Assembly (NCBI RefSeq): GCF_001635685.1
Contig: NZ_LWFF01000346.1
Location: 1-64,000 of the forward strand
Length of the DNA stretch: 64,000 bases
Direction of reading: 5' to 3'
DNA from: Erythrobacter sp. HI0063
GTDB lineage: Bacteria; Pseudomonadota; Alphaproteobacteria; Sphingomonadales; Sphingomonadaceae
Shown: piece by piece, positions 18,359 to 27,232 of the stretch
Layout: each line of letters starts with the position of its first letter
Position numbering within the stretch: position 1 is the first letter of the stretch
Notes under the pieces: model-generated
Database searches by the model: none
What the model saw: only the letters and a program-made list of their open reading frames with translations
What the model was told of the DNA's origin: nothing
Program-made: the position numbers and the translations under genes

Positions 18359-18376
18359 TTCGACTTTCCCGTCGAA
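18359..18376 (+). repeat. Small inverted repeat just before the NDP-sugar dehydratase start
   Basis: TTCGAC (18359-18364) and GTCGAA (18371-18376) form a 6-base stem around a 6-base loop, 5 bases before the TTG at 18382. It could partly occlude initiation at that codon, or be chance. It lies in the 74-base gap after fabI, which otherwise holds no recognisable feature. Confidence 0.35.
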
Positions 18377-18381
18377 CGGTC

Positions 18382-20346
18382 TTGGTAAAAACAGTCGTGT
18401 CGAATATATCAAAAGTTGAAGCTTACGCGGGGCAGATATTTTCCTCCGCCGTCAGAGATCTTCTCGCGCTTGATCGCTGGAAAAAGCGTGCGCTCGTCTT
18501 GTCTGCCGACGCAGTGACCTGTGCGCTTTCTGCGTGGTTCGCCTTTTCGCTAAGGCTTAGCGAATGGATGCCTTGGTCGCCGCCTTTGGTGACTTTTACC
18601 GCTGTTACCCTGCTACTTTTTCCGATCATCTTCTTCGCGACCGGCGCATATCGCCACATCTTCCGGTTTGCCGGATCCGGCACCATTCTCCAATTGGCGC
18701 ATGCGGTCGGCATTCTCGCCATCCCACTGATCCTGATTTTCACCTTCTTCCAGTTCGACGGAATTCCGCGAACTATCGCGATCCTGTTTCCAATCCTGTT
18801 TTTTCTCCTGACCGCGATCTCACGGATCATGGCGCGATATGTATTAGTCGAGCTTTTCGGAGCGAATGGTGGGATCGAGGTCAAGCGGTGCCTGATCTAC
18901 GGGGCCGGGGCATCCGGACAGCAATTGGCTTCCTCCATCAGGCACGATCCGGGCTTCTCTCTGATCGCCTATGCCGACGACGACATTCGTTTGGACCGGC
19001 AGCGTCTCGACGGCCTGACCGTCCATCATTCGGAGCGGCTGGCCGCGCTGATCGAACGTCATGCCATCGACACAATCTTTCTCGCCATGCCATCCATTTC
19101 TCGGGAACGGCGCAAGGAGATTATCGGGACGCTCACCGGGCTGGACGTCAGCGTTCAATTGTTGCCGAGCGTGGCCGACCTCGTCGATGGAAAGGTGTCG
19201 GTTTCGGACCTGCGCGAGATCCGGATCGAAGACTTGCTTGGACGGACCTCGGTAGCGCCCAACGACTTGCTGCTGAGCCGCACCATTCGAGACAAGACGG
19301 TCCTCGTAACCGGAGCCGGAGGCTCGATCGGGAGCGAATTGTGCCGCCAGATAGTCCGTGCGCATCCCAAGCGACTGATCCTCGCCGAAGTAAGCGAACA
19401 CAATCTGTATCTGATCGAGCGCGAGATGACCGGGTTTTCCGGTCTCGATGGGGTATCGGGACCCGAAATCGTCCCGCAGCTCATCAACATGGCCGACCGC
19501 CCCCAGGTCGATCGGCTCTTTTCGCGCTGGCGCCCAGACACCGTATTTCACGCCGCAGCTTACAAGCACGTGCCACTGGTGGAAGCCAATGTCGTCAGCG
19601 GACTTCGCAACAATATCGATGGCACGCTCAATGCAGGGCTTGCCGCAAAGGCCAATGGCGTCTCGCATTTCGTCCTGATCAGTACCGATAAGGCCGTACG
19701 CCCCACCAACGTCATGGGCGCGTCCAAGCGAGTGTGCGAACTCGTCCTTCAGGCGCTTGCCAAAACCCCGGACAAGACACGTTTCGCAATGGTGCGCTTT
19801 GGCAATGTGCTCGGATCGAGCGGTTCCGTCGTGCCGCAATTTGAGCGCCAGATCCGTGCCGGGGGGCCTGTCACGCTCACCCATCGCGACATAACCCGCT
19901 TCTTCATGACCATTCCGGAAGCGGCGCAGCTCGTCATCCAGGCTGGCGCGATGGCGGAAGGCGGCGAAGTCTTCCTGCTCGATATGGGTGCACCGATCCG
20001 CATCTACGATCTGGCGCGCAGCATGATCGAATTGTCGGGCCGTACGGTGCGAGACGAGAACAATCCCGACGGCGACATCGAGATCGTGGAGATCGGGCTG
20101 CGCCCCGGAGAGAAGCTTTACGAAGAATTGCTGATCGACAGCGAAAGCCGCCCCACGCGTCATCCGCGGATTATGCATGCGCACGAATACAGCCTGGAAG
20201 AAAGCGAGCTGATGCCTATGCTCGACAGGCTGCACGCGTGCTTTCTGGATGGCGACCGGGAGACCGCGCTCTCGATCCTGCGCCGCCTAGTTCCCGAATA
20301 CGTCTCGGAATCCGGGCTCAATACGGCACAAATCCCGGCGAGTTGA
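18382..20346 (+). CDS. Membrane-bound NDP-sugar 4,6-dehydratase (CapD/WbpM/PglF-like)
   Basis: A 654-residue polysaccharide-biosynthesis enzyme. Four membrane helices (~45-165) are followed by a first Rossmann-like domain (CLIYGAGASGQQL, ~175) and a C-terminal SDR domain starting with VLVTGAGGSIGSELCRQI. The usual catalytic Tyr of SDRs is Met here (NVMGASKR), as in WbpM/PglF-type dehydratases, with STDKAVRPT just before. It would make UDP-4-keto-6-deoxy sugars for surface polysaccharide or glycan. The start is uncertain: TTG 18382 or GTG 18397, neither with a strong ribosome site. Confidence 0.9.
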   Translation: MVKTVVSNISKVEAYAGQIFSSAVRDLLALDRWKKRALVLSADAVTCALSAWFAFSLRLSEWMPWSPPLVTFTAVTLLLFPIIFFATGAYRHIFRFAGSGTILQLAHAVGILAIPLILIFTFFQFDGIPRTIAILFPILFFLLTAISRIMARYVLVELFGANGGIEVKRCLIYGAGASGQQLASSIRHDPGFSLIAYADDDIRLDRQRLDGLTVHHSERLAALIERHAIDTIFLAMPSISRERRKEIIGTLTGLDVSVQLLPSVADLVDGKVSVSDLREIRIEDLLGRTSVAPNDLLLSRTIRDKTVLVTGAGGSIGSELCRQIVRAHPKRLILAEVSEHNLYLIEREMTGFSGLDGVSGPEIVPQLINMADRPQVDRLFSRWRPDTVFHAAAYKHVPLVEANVVSGLRNNIDGTLNAGLAAKANGVSHFVLISTDKAVRPTNVMGASKRVCELVLQALAKTPDKTRFAMVRFGNVLGSSGSVVPQFERQIRAGGPVTLTHRDITRFFMTIPEAAQLVIQAGAMAEGGEVFLLDMGAPIRIYDLARSMIELSGRTVRDENNPDGDIEIVEIGLRPGEKLYEELLIDSESRPTRHPRIMHAHEYSLEESELMPMLDRLHACFLDGDRETALSILRRLVPEYVSESGLNTAQIPAS

Positions 20347-20387
20347 ACAAGGCTGGTAGCCCGTCCAGCCGGCATGCCACCGTTAAG

Positions 20388-21647
20388 CTAGCTCGGCCAA
20401 ATCCCTCGCGTATCGTAAACGGCGGCCGCTGCGCGTTCCTCGGCCGGGATGGCCTTGAAGACGTCGTGATCCACCAGCACGATCAGCACGCCGCACTCTT
20501 CCAGAGCGTCATCGATATCGACCAGGCTGGCACCGCTGCCGTCGAATTCCGTCGGTAATTCGGCGGCAAAGGGTTCCACGATCTGGATGCGCTCGCCGTA
20601 TTCGCGCGCCAGGTTCGCAGCCACGAAGCGCGCCGGGCTTTCGCGGAAATCGTCGATATTGGCTTTGAAAGCGAGGCCAAGGCACCCGATCTTTGCTTTC
20701 GAATGCTCGGCGATGAGCGCCCTTGCCCGGTCGAGCACGTGGTGCATCTTGGCATCGTTCGTCTCGCGCGCCTGGCGGATCAGCTTGGCTTCTTCGGGAG
20801 CTCCGTGGACGATGAACCATGGATCGACCGCGATGCAGTGGCCGCCCACGCCCGGCCCCGGCTGAAGGATGTTCACGCGCGGGTGGCGATTGGCGAGGCG
20901 GATCACTTCCCACACGTCGAGCCCCTGCCGGTCCGCGATCATCGAGAGTTCGTTGGCGAAGGCGATGTTGACGTCGCGGAAGGCATTTTCGACCAGCTTT
21001 GTCATTTCCGCGCTGCGCGCATCGGTGACCACGCATTCGCCCTTCACGAAACGCTTGTAGAAAGCGAGCGCCTTGCGCGCGCACCGCGGCGTGATCCCGC
21101 CGATCGAACGGTCGTTATGCGTCAGTTCTTCGAGGATCCTGCCGGGCAGGACACGTTCGGGGCAATAGGCGATCGAAACATCGGGCGTTCCCTCGCAGCG
21201 ACCGGGCAAAGCGAGATCGGGCCGCTCCTGCGCGATCGCGTCCACCATCTCTTCTGTCGTGCCGACCGGCGAGGTCGATTCCAGAATGACCGTATCTCCC
21301 TTCTTCAGGACGCGCGCCAGCTTGCGCGTGGCATCCATCACATAGCTCGTATCCGGCGTGTGTGCTCCGTCCTTGGCGAAGGGTGTCGGCACGGCGACCA
21401 CGAATACATCAGCCTCCGCCACCTCGGTCGAGGCTTTGAGCATACCGCGCTGGACCACGGCTTGAACCAGACCGTCGAGATCGACTTCCTCGATATGAAT
21501 CTCGCCGCGATTGATCGTGTCGACCACGCTTTGCGTCACGTCGACGCCATGGACGGGACAGCCTGCCCGCGCGATGATTGCCGCCGTGGGCAGGCCGATA
21601 TAGCCCAGCCCGATTACACACACAGTCGGTTTGGAATCGCCGCGCAT
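20388..21647 (-). CDS. wecC: UDP-N-acetyl-D-mannosaminuronic acid dehydrogenase
   Basis: A 419-residue NAD-dependent UDP-sugar dehydrogenase that oxidises UDP-ManNAc to UDP-ManNAcA. It has the N-terminal Rossmann motif CVIGLGYIGLPTAAI, VPTPF, VILESTSPVGTTE, the middle-domain KLVENAFRDVNIAFANEL, and the catalytic cysteine in GVGGHCIAVDPWF, followed by GLAFKANIDDFRESPA. It is closer to WecC than to UDP-glucose dehydrogenase by these motifs. ATG 21647 is chosen; the frame is open further upstream but out of family. The partner epimerase wecB lies two genes away on the same strand. Confidence 0.93.
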   Translation of the reverse strand: MRGDSKPTVCVIGLGYIGLPTAAIIARAGCPVHGVDVTQSVVDTINRGEIHIEEVDLDGLVQAVVQRGMLKASTEVAEADVFVVAVPTPFAKDGAHTPDTSYVMDATRKLARVLKKGDTVILESTSPVGTTEEMVDAIAQERPDLALPGRCEGTPDVSIAYCPERVLPGRILEELTHNDRSIGGITPRCARKALAFYKRFVKGECVVTDARSAEMTKLVENAFRDVNIAFANELSMIADRQGLDVWEVIRLANRHPRVNILQPGPGVGGHCIAVDPWFIVHGAPEEAKLIRQARETNDAKMHHVLDRARALIAEHSKAKIGCLGLAFKANIDDFRESPARFVAANLAREYGERIQIVEPFAAELPTEFDGSGASLVDIDDALEECGVLIVLVDHDVFKAIPAEERAAAAVYDTRGIWPS

Positions 21648-21757
21648 TGTTGAAAGTCCCGTCTCGTTTGTGCTGCCCCTAGCCGGGGGCGGGTAAACAT
21701 TGCAGTAACCGCAGCGATTTTTCATAGCGAGGCCGGATCGGCTCGAAGGGCGCGAAT

Positions 21758-22759
21758 ATGACGGTTCTGGTTACTGGGGCGGCGGGTTTCATCGGATCGG
21801 CGGTTGCCGAAACGCTCTGCGCGCGCGGAGAAAGCGTCATCGGGATCGACTCGTTCAACGCCTATTATTCCCCGAAGCTTAAGCGTGACCGGATCGCGCG
21901 GGTCGAGAATGCGGCGGGCGATGCCTTCACCTCGATCGAAGGCGATTTCGCCGATGCGGCCGCTCTGGAAAGCAAACTGGATGGGCTGAAATTCGACCGT
22001 ATCGTCCATCTCGGCGCGCAGGCGGGCGTGCGCTATTCACTCGAAAATCCGCGTGCCTATGTCGAGGCGAATGTGGTGGGGCATTTGAACCTCCTCGAAA
22101 TCGCGCGCCATCGCGAAATCGGGCATATGGTCTATGCCAGCTCCAGCTCGGTCTATGGCGGCAACGACAAGGTGCCCTTCAGCGTCGAGGACCGCGTCGA
22201 TCATCCTTATTCGCTCTATGCCGCAACCAAGAAGGCGGACGAGCTAATGAGCGAGACCTACGCGCATCTCTACCGTATCCCACTGACCGGGCTGCGATTC
22301 TTTACAGTCTATGGTCCATGGGGGCGCCCGGACATGATGCCGTGGCTATTCACCGATGCGATCCTGTCGGGCCGCCCGATCAAGGTGTTCAACGAAGGGC
22401 AAATGCGGCGCGACTTCACTTTTATCGACGATATCGTCTCGGGCGTTCTCGCCTGCCTCTATTCACCTCCCGCAGACGATGGCGCCATCAAGCCGGGCGG
22501 CAGCGCGGCCCCCCACGCGCTCTATAATATCGGCAACAACCGGCCCGAACAGCTGATGGATGTCATCGCTATCATCGAGGAGGCATGCGGGCGCAAGGCA
22601 GAGCTTGAAATGCTCCCCATGCAGCCGGGGGACGTTCCGCAGACCTACGCCGATATCGATCCGATCCGCGACGATCTCGGCTTCGAGCCGACGGTATCGG
22701 CAGCCGAAGGCTTCCCGCGTTTCGTAGACTGGTTCAAGCGCTACCACGCGCTGGATTGA
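21758..22759 (+). CDS. UDP-glucuronate 4-epimerase-like NAD-dependent epimerase
   Basis: A 333-residue extended SDR epimerase. It shows VLVTGAAGFIGSAVAE (1-18), DSFNAYYSPKLKRDR (characteristic of UDP-GlcA 4-epimerases such as CapI/LspL), the serine region YASSSSVYGGN, the catalytic YAATKK, and FTVYGPWGRPDMM. The product would be UDP-galacturonate for a cell-surface glycan. It stands between wecC and wecB on the opposite strand. The promoter should lie in the ~110 bases between it and wecC. Confidence 0.92.
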   Translation: MTVLVTGAAGFIGSAVAETLCARGESVIGIDSFNAYYSPKLKRDRIARVENAAGDAFTSIEGDFADAAALESKLDGLKFDRIVHLGAQAGVRYSLENPRAYVEANVVGHLNLLEIARHREIGHMVYASSSSVYGGNDKVPFSVEDRVDHPYSLYAATKKADELMSETYAHLYRIPLTGLRFFTVYGPWGRPDMMPWLFTDAILSGRPIKVFNEGQMRRDFTFIDDIVSGVLACLYSPPADDGAIKPGGSAAPHALYNIGNNRPEQLMDVIAIIEEACGRKAELEMLPMQPGDVPQTYADIDPIRDDLGFEPTVSAAEGFPRFVDWFKRYHALD

Positions 22760-22768
22760 GACGCGCGT

Positions 22769-23884
22769 CTAGCCCGCCAGAAGGTCGGAGATTCGGTCTG
22801 CGGACTTGCCGTCGCCGAACGGATTGTGCGCGCGGGCCATCGCGGCGTAAGCGGCTTCGTCGTCGAGCAGACGAACCGTCTCTGCCACGATGCGATCGGG
22901 ATCGGTCCCGACAAGCAGGGCGGTGCCCGCTTCGACACCCTCGGGCCGCTCGGTCGTCTCGCGCATGACGAGCACGGGCTTGCCGAGCGCAGGCGCTTCT
23001 TCCTGAACGCCGCCGCTGTCGCTGAGCATCAGATAGGATATGTCGAGCAGCCGCGCGAAATGGGGATAGTCGAGCGGTTCGATCAGAGCGACATTGTCGA
23101 GCCCGGAAAGCTCTGCATTCATGACTTCGCGCACATTCGGGTTGAGGTGGACCGGGAAGATCACCGCCACATCGGGCCGCGCCGCAATCCGCTTCACCGC
23201 GTCTGCAATCCCGCGCATCCCTTCGCCGAAATTTTCCCGCCGATGGCTGGTCATGCCGATGATCCGCTTGCCAGCGAAGCGCCGCTCCAGCTCTGCGAGG
23301 CCCGAGGCGAGATCGGGTTCGCGCTCGATACGCTGCGTCACCCAGTGAAGCGCGTCGATCACGGTGTTGCCGGTGACACGCACGCTCTCCGGATCGACAT
23401 TCTCACGCCGAAGCGCCGCCGCCGCCGTCTCGGTCGGCGCGCAATGCAAGGCGGCGAAACTGCCGACGACCTTGCGATTGACCTCTTCGGGCCAGGGGTG
23501 GTGGATATCGCCCGAGCGCAGACCCGCCTCGACATGGCAGACCGGAATCTGGCGGTAATAGGCTGCAAGCGCGCCTGCCATAACGGTGGTGGTATCGCCT
23601 TGCACAACCACCCAGTCGGGCTTTTCCGTATCGAGAACGCGGCCGATCCCGGTCAGGGCGCGCGCGGTCAATTCGTCGAGCGTCTGGCCCGGCGTCATCA
23701 GGTCGAGATCGTGATCGGGCGCGATCTCCGCAATCGCAAGCACCTGATCCAGCATGCCGCGATGCTGCGCGGAAATGCAGGTTCGCGAGACGAAGCGATC
23801 GTCACGCTCCAACGCATGGATCAGCGGGAAGAGCTTGATGGCTTCAGGCCGCGTGCCGAAGACCGAGAGGATTTTGCGCGCCAT
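22769..23884 (-). CDS. wecB: UDP-N-acetylglucosamine 2-epimerase, non-hydrolysing
   Basis: A 371-residue cytoplasmic epimerase interconverting UDP-GlcNAc and UDP-ManNAc, the step before WecC. Signature parts: SVFGTRPEAIKLFPLI at the N-terminus, VVQGDTTTVMAGALAAYY, CHVEAGLRSGDIHHPWPEEVNR, TSHRRENFGEGM, and LSDSGGVQEEAPALGKPVLVMRETTERPEGVEAG. ATG 23884 gives family length. It converges with the epimerase gene (10-base gap). Confidence 0.95.
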   Translation of the reverse strand: MARKILSVFGTRPEAIKLFPLIHALERDDRFVSRTCISAQHRGMLDQVLAIAEIAPDHDLDLMTPGQTLDELTARALTGIGRVLDTEKPDWVVVQGDTTTVMAGALAAYYRQIPVCHVEAGLRSGDIHHPWPEEVNRKVVGSFAALHCAPTETAAAALRRENVDPESVRVTGNTVIDALHWVTQRIEREPDLASGLAELERRFAGKRIIGMTSHRRENFGEGMRGIADAVKRIAARPDVAVIFPVHLNPNVREVMNAELSGLDNVALIEPLDYPHFARLLDISYLMLSDSGGVQEEAPALGKPVLVMRETTERPEGVEAGTALLVGTDPDRIVAETVRLLDDEAAYAAMARAHNPFGDGKSADRISDLLAG

Positions 23885-23954
23885 GGCCGGTGCCTATAGC
23901 GCGCAAAGGTTAAAAGCTGGAGCGGATCTCAGCGCGGTCGCAATCGCCGGCTCA

Positions 23955-24626
23955 TTACTGCGGATCGCGCGCCGGAACCTGAGCCCCGAGCGGTTGCGCC
24001 GTTTCGCTGTCATCGTCGAACGGCGTATCCTTGGACGGCGTGGCCGGCGGGCCGCGATCGGCGCCGTCGAGCGTTGGAAGTGAGGTATCGGCGGCAGTCG
24101 TCTCCGGCACCTCGGCATCGCGTTCCTGCTGCAGACGCTCCATATACGCATCCTCGATCGCTTCGACGCGCTCCTGCTCCGCAGCGGCATCCTCGTCGAT
24201 CGTGGCGAGGCGTTCCTGGCGCGCGGCTTCGATCAGTTGTGCAAAGCGCACGGTCGATCCGCTGGCGCGGTCGGCATAGGCGGCTTCGATCATCGCCTGG
24301 GTGCAGCCGGTTTCGGAACCCGCTCCGGCGGCGGAGCAGGACAGAGTCCCGAAATCGCCGACGATATCGAGCCGTTCGACGCGCGAAGCCCAGGACTTGT
24401 TCGCGGGGTTGTCGCTGTAACGGAGCGTTTCAGGAATGCGGAATCGGTCCGCTTCGGGAAGGCGTGCGACGACGACGATCTCGTTGGCGACAGGCTCCGG
24501 CGCGGCATCGTCTCCATAGACGATGACCATGTTGACCTTGTCGCCCGCCTCGTCCTGCGCGGCAGCGGGGATCGCGGTCAGCGCGGCGGTGGCGGCCAGC
24601 AGGGATGCGGTAAGGCGGCGGATCAT
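23955..24626 (-). CDS. Secreted protein of unknown function
   Basis: I do not recognise a family. The 223-residue product has a signal peptide (MIRRLTASLLAATAALTAIPAAAQ, cleavage after ~23), a compact middle part with two cysteines (GTLSCSAAG, GSETGCTQA), a glutamate/arginine-rich helical stretch (ERLATIDEDAAAEQERVEAIEDAYMERL) and an acidic, disordered C-terminus. ATG 24626 is chosen for the clean signal peptide. It follows coq7 on the same strand with a 92-base gap. It is probably periplasmic. Confidence 0.65.
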   Translation of the reverse strand: MIRRLTASLLAATAALTAIPAAAQDEAGDKVNMVIVYGDDAAPEPVANEIVVVARLPEADRFRIPETLRYSDNPANKSWASRVERLDIVGDFGTLSCSAAGAGSETGCTQAMIEAAYADRASGSTVRFAQLIEAARQERLATIDEDAAAEQERVEAIEDAYMERLQQERDAEVPETTAADTSLPTLDGADRGPPATPSKDTPFDDDSETAQPLGAQVPARDPQ

Positions 24627-24718
24627 GAGAGTCGTCTCCGAAATCAGGTTCGCTCCGGTAGAGACGCGGAGCGGTGAACTGTGAATGAAGCGCGCGAAGG
24701 GGCGGCGCGGTTCCGGCC

Positions 24719-25267
24719 TCAGACGCGCTCGGAAATCTTGATCGCCGCGCGGCAACCCAGGCGGATCAGTCCGGACAGCACCGGATAGGCGGGCGCGCGT
24801 TCCGCCCCGGCGGCCAGCGCCGCATCGCGATGTTCGCGCTCGTCTTCGCGGAATTCCTCGATCATCGCGCTCAATTCCGGTTCGTCGCCCGTCTCCGCAA
24901 GGCGATCGAGCTGCTCGGAATAATGCCGGTCGATCTCTTCCTCGACTGCAGCGGTGCAGGCCATCGCGGCCTCCGGACCGAGCAGCGCCGTGCCCGCGCC
25001 GAGCGCATAGCCTGCGATCGACCAGAAGGGCTGGAGCGCGGTCGGCCGCACGCCGCGTTCGGCCATCATGGCATCGAAACGCGCGCGATGCCCTTCTTCC
25101 TGTTCGGCCATTCCGGCGATTTCTGCCGAGTGGGGCCCGCGATTGCCCATCACGGCGAGCTGGCCCTTATAGATGCGCGTCGCGCCGAATTCCCCGGCCT
25201 GATCGACGCGGATCATCCGTTCGATTTCGGGGCGCAACGGCTTGGGGTTCGAATTATCGCGAGACAT
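24719..25267 (-). CDS. coq7: Demethoxyubiquinone hydroxylase, Coq7 family
   Basis: A 182-residue di-iron monooxygenase that hydroxylates demethoxyubiquinone in ubiquinone synthesis. The iron-ligand pattern of the family is visible: an early glutamate in RVDQAGEFGATRIYKGQL, MAEQEEGHRARF, AAVEEEIDRHY and REDEREHRDAAL. It ends in a hydrophobic segment that would sit on the membrane. The start at 25267 overlaps the dsbB 3' end by 14 bases, so it is the last gene of the leftward run from nadD. Confidence 0.95.
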   Translation of the reverse strand: MSRDNSNPKPLRPEIERMIRVDQAGEFGATRIYKGQLAVMGNRGPHSAEIAGMAEQEEGHRARFDAMMAERGVRPTALQPFWSIAGYALGAGTALLGPEAAMACTAAVEEEIDRHYSEQLDRLAETGDEPELSAMIEEFREDEREHRDAALAAGAERAPAYPVLSGLIRLGCRAAIKISERV

Positions 25268-25805
25268 TGGATCGGCTCCTTACGAGCAGAGAAAGGATCG
25301 CGAGCGCACTCGCGGTGGAGACGAGGAAATTCCATCCGGCGAGCGAGATCCCGAACAGGTCCCACGGCGCCTCGTCGCAGCGTATCATCGGCGCGTTCAT
25401 GATCGCATCGAGCGCGCTGGTCCCCTCGCTCGCCACGATGGTGGCGCAGCCGGTGATGCCTTCCCACCAGCCATATTCGACGCCCGCATGGAACAGGCCG
25501 ATCAGGCCCGACACCAGAATAGCGAGCGCTGCAAGCCCGGTAAAAAGCACTCGCAACGGCACTGCAAACGACAGGAGCGCCAGTCCGACGGCAGCGAAAT
25601 GGGGCCAACGCTGCCACCAGCACATTTCGCACGGATGCAGTCCGAAAACGAATTCGGAAATATAGGCCCCACCCAGCAACAGCGCCGGGATCGCCAGCGC
25701 CAGCAATTGGGCCAGCTTCACCCGGCCGGGTACAGGGCGGACCGGCGCTGTCGAGATCGGCGCCACAGCTTTAATTTCGCTTCGCTGCAGATTTGCGCGG
25801 GGCAC
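25254..25805 (-). CDS. dsbB: Disulfide bond formation protein B (DsbB)
   Basis: A four-helix inner-membrane protein of up to 183 residues that reoxidises DsbA and passes electrons to quinone. The first periplasmic cysteine pair is HPCEMC (59/62), followed by WWQRWP; the second pair lies in GCATIVAS (~120) and IRCDEAPW (~143). The GTG at 25805 overlaps the ctpA stop by 35 bases; GTG 25766, just past that stop, would give a 170-residue protein starting VAPIST and is equally plausible. Confidence 0.92.
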   Translation of the reverse strand: MPRANLQRSEIKAVAPISTAPVRPVPGRVKLAQLLALAIPALLLGGAYISEFVFGLHPCEMCWWQRWPHFAAVGLALLSFAVPLRVLFTGLAALAILVSGLIGLFHAGVEYGWWEGITGCATIVASEGTSALDAIMNAPMIRCDEAPWDLFGISLAGWNFLVSTASALAILSLLVRSRSNVSR

Positions 25806-27132
25806 TCGCCATGGCGTTAGGGCTCGCCCGGCGCAGCGTGTCGACGGCGTAATGGAGCTGGAAATCCTCGATTCCCTGCTCCTTCAACTCCTCCGCCGTG
25901 AGCTTGAAGCGCGGATCGTCCCGCTTGTCGGTTTCGAGCGCGGAATCCTCCAGCCCCAATTCGTTCACCAGATGGCCGCGCAAATCCGATTCGCGCATGA
26001 TGAAGCGCGAACGCTGCGCCAGATCGGGATCGGAGAGCTGCGGCACGGCGATGTCCGGCTTGATCCCGCCTTCCTGCACCGAATGTCCCGAGGGGGTATA
26101 ATAGCGTGCCGTCGTCAGTTTGAGCGCGGCGTCGCTGCCGAGCGGGAGAAGCGACTGGACGCTGCCCTTGCCGAAGCTGCGATCGCCCATGACGACCGCG
26201 CGGCGATGATCCTGCAGGGCCCCGGCCACGATTTCGGACGCGGAGGCCGAACCCGCATCGATCAGGACCACGATCGGAATCCCTTCGGCAATGTCGCCAC
26301 GGAACACGGTTTCGGCGTTGTAGACGATATTCTCGCCGCGGATGCGCCCGCGTTGCGACACGATCCGGCCATCGTCGAGGAACAGGTCCGACAGCGCGAC
26401 CGCCTCGTCCAGCGAACCGCCGGGATTGGAGCGCATGTCGAGCACCAGGCCGTTCAACCGCCCGCTGGCCTCCTGCTGCAACGCTTCCCATGATGCCAGC
26501 ACATCGGCGCCGACATCGCGTGAGAATTCGTTGACCATGATGTGGCCGATATTCCCGTCCATCAATTCGTGCGTCACCGGCTCCAGCTCGATCACGCCGC
26601 GCGTCACGGTGACGTCGAACGGTTCGTCACGACCGGGACGGAACACGGTTAGCCGGATCGCAGTGCCCGCAGGCCCGCGCATCTGCGCCACGGCATCGTC
26701 CAGCTCGCCGCCATAGATCAGCTTGCCGTCCAAATGCGTGATGAAATCGCCCGCCTTGATCCCGGCTTTGTCCGCCGGGCTGCCGCGGAAGGGCGAGATG
26801 ATCTTGACCGCCCCGTCCTCCATGATCACCGACAGGCCGAGGCCCGAATAATTGCCGTCGATCATGGTTTCGAGCCGGTCCAGATCGGACCCGTCGAGAT
26901 AGGCCGAATGCGGATCAAGCGCGGCCAGCATCCCATCGATCATGCCGTCGATCAGCGTCTGATCGTCGACTTCCTCGACATAGCTTGCCTTGATCCGTTG
27001 ATAGACCGCGAAAACCTTGGAAAATTCCGGTCCCGCGCGCCCTTCGACCTGGGCGAGGCCCGCCGTCGTGGCGGGAATCAGCGCAAGCGCGGTGACGAGC
27101 GCGGCGCTGCGGGCGAGTTCGGCGAATTTCAT
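25771..27132 (-). CDS. ctpA: Carboxy-terminal processing protease, S41 family
   Basis: A 453-residue exported serine protease with a Ser-Lys dyad. After a signal peptide (MKFAELARSAALVTALALIPATTAG region) come the N-terminal helical domain (DPHSAYLDGSDLDRLE), a PDZ domain (SPADKAGIKAGDFITHLDG), and the protease core with LDMRSNPGGSLDEAV, the nucleophile region DAGSASASEIVAGAL and the lysine in RSFGKGSVQSL. In related bacteria such proteases trim cell-wall hydrolase partners; the EnvC-like gene lies directly upstream. ATG 27132 is chosen over TTG 27147. Confidence 0.95.
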   Translation of the reverse strand: MKFAELARSAALVTALALIPATTAGLAQVEGRAGPEFSKVFAVYQRIKASYVEEVDDQTLIDGMIDGMLAALDPHSAYLDGSDLDRLETMIDGNYSGLGLSVIMEDGAVKIISPFRGSPADKAGIKAGDFITHLDGKLIYGGELDDAVAQMRGPAGTAIRLTVFRPGRDEPFDVTVTRGVIELEPVTHELMDGNIGHIMVNEFSRDVGADVLASWEALQQEASGRLNGLVLDMRSNPGGSLDEAVALSDLFLDDGRIVSQRGRIRGENIVYNAETVFRGDIAEGIPIVVLIDAGSASASEIVAGALQDHRRAVVMGDRSFGKGSVQSLLPLGSDAALKLTTARYYTPSGHSVQEGGIKPDIAVPQLSDPDLAQRSRFIMRESDLRGHLVNELGLEDSALETDKRDDPRFKLTAEELKEQGIEDFQLHYAVDTLRRASPNAMASAPRKSAAKRN

Positions 27133-27232
27133 CTGGGCGCGGTCCAATCCTGTTTGCTGACCGTATTATCGCTTCCGGGCCATGAACACCAGATTAGGAT
27201 CGCCACGCGGTCCGGCCCGTCCGCTCGCCGGT

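Noticed and set aside
18382-23884. Complete capsule or exopolysaccharide cluster
   Set aside because: Only nucleotide-sugar enzymes are present; no glycosyltransferase, polymerase, flippase or chain-length gene is adjacent.
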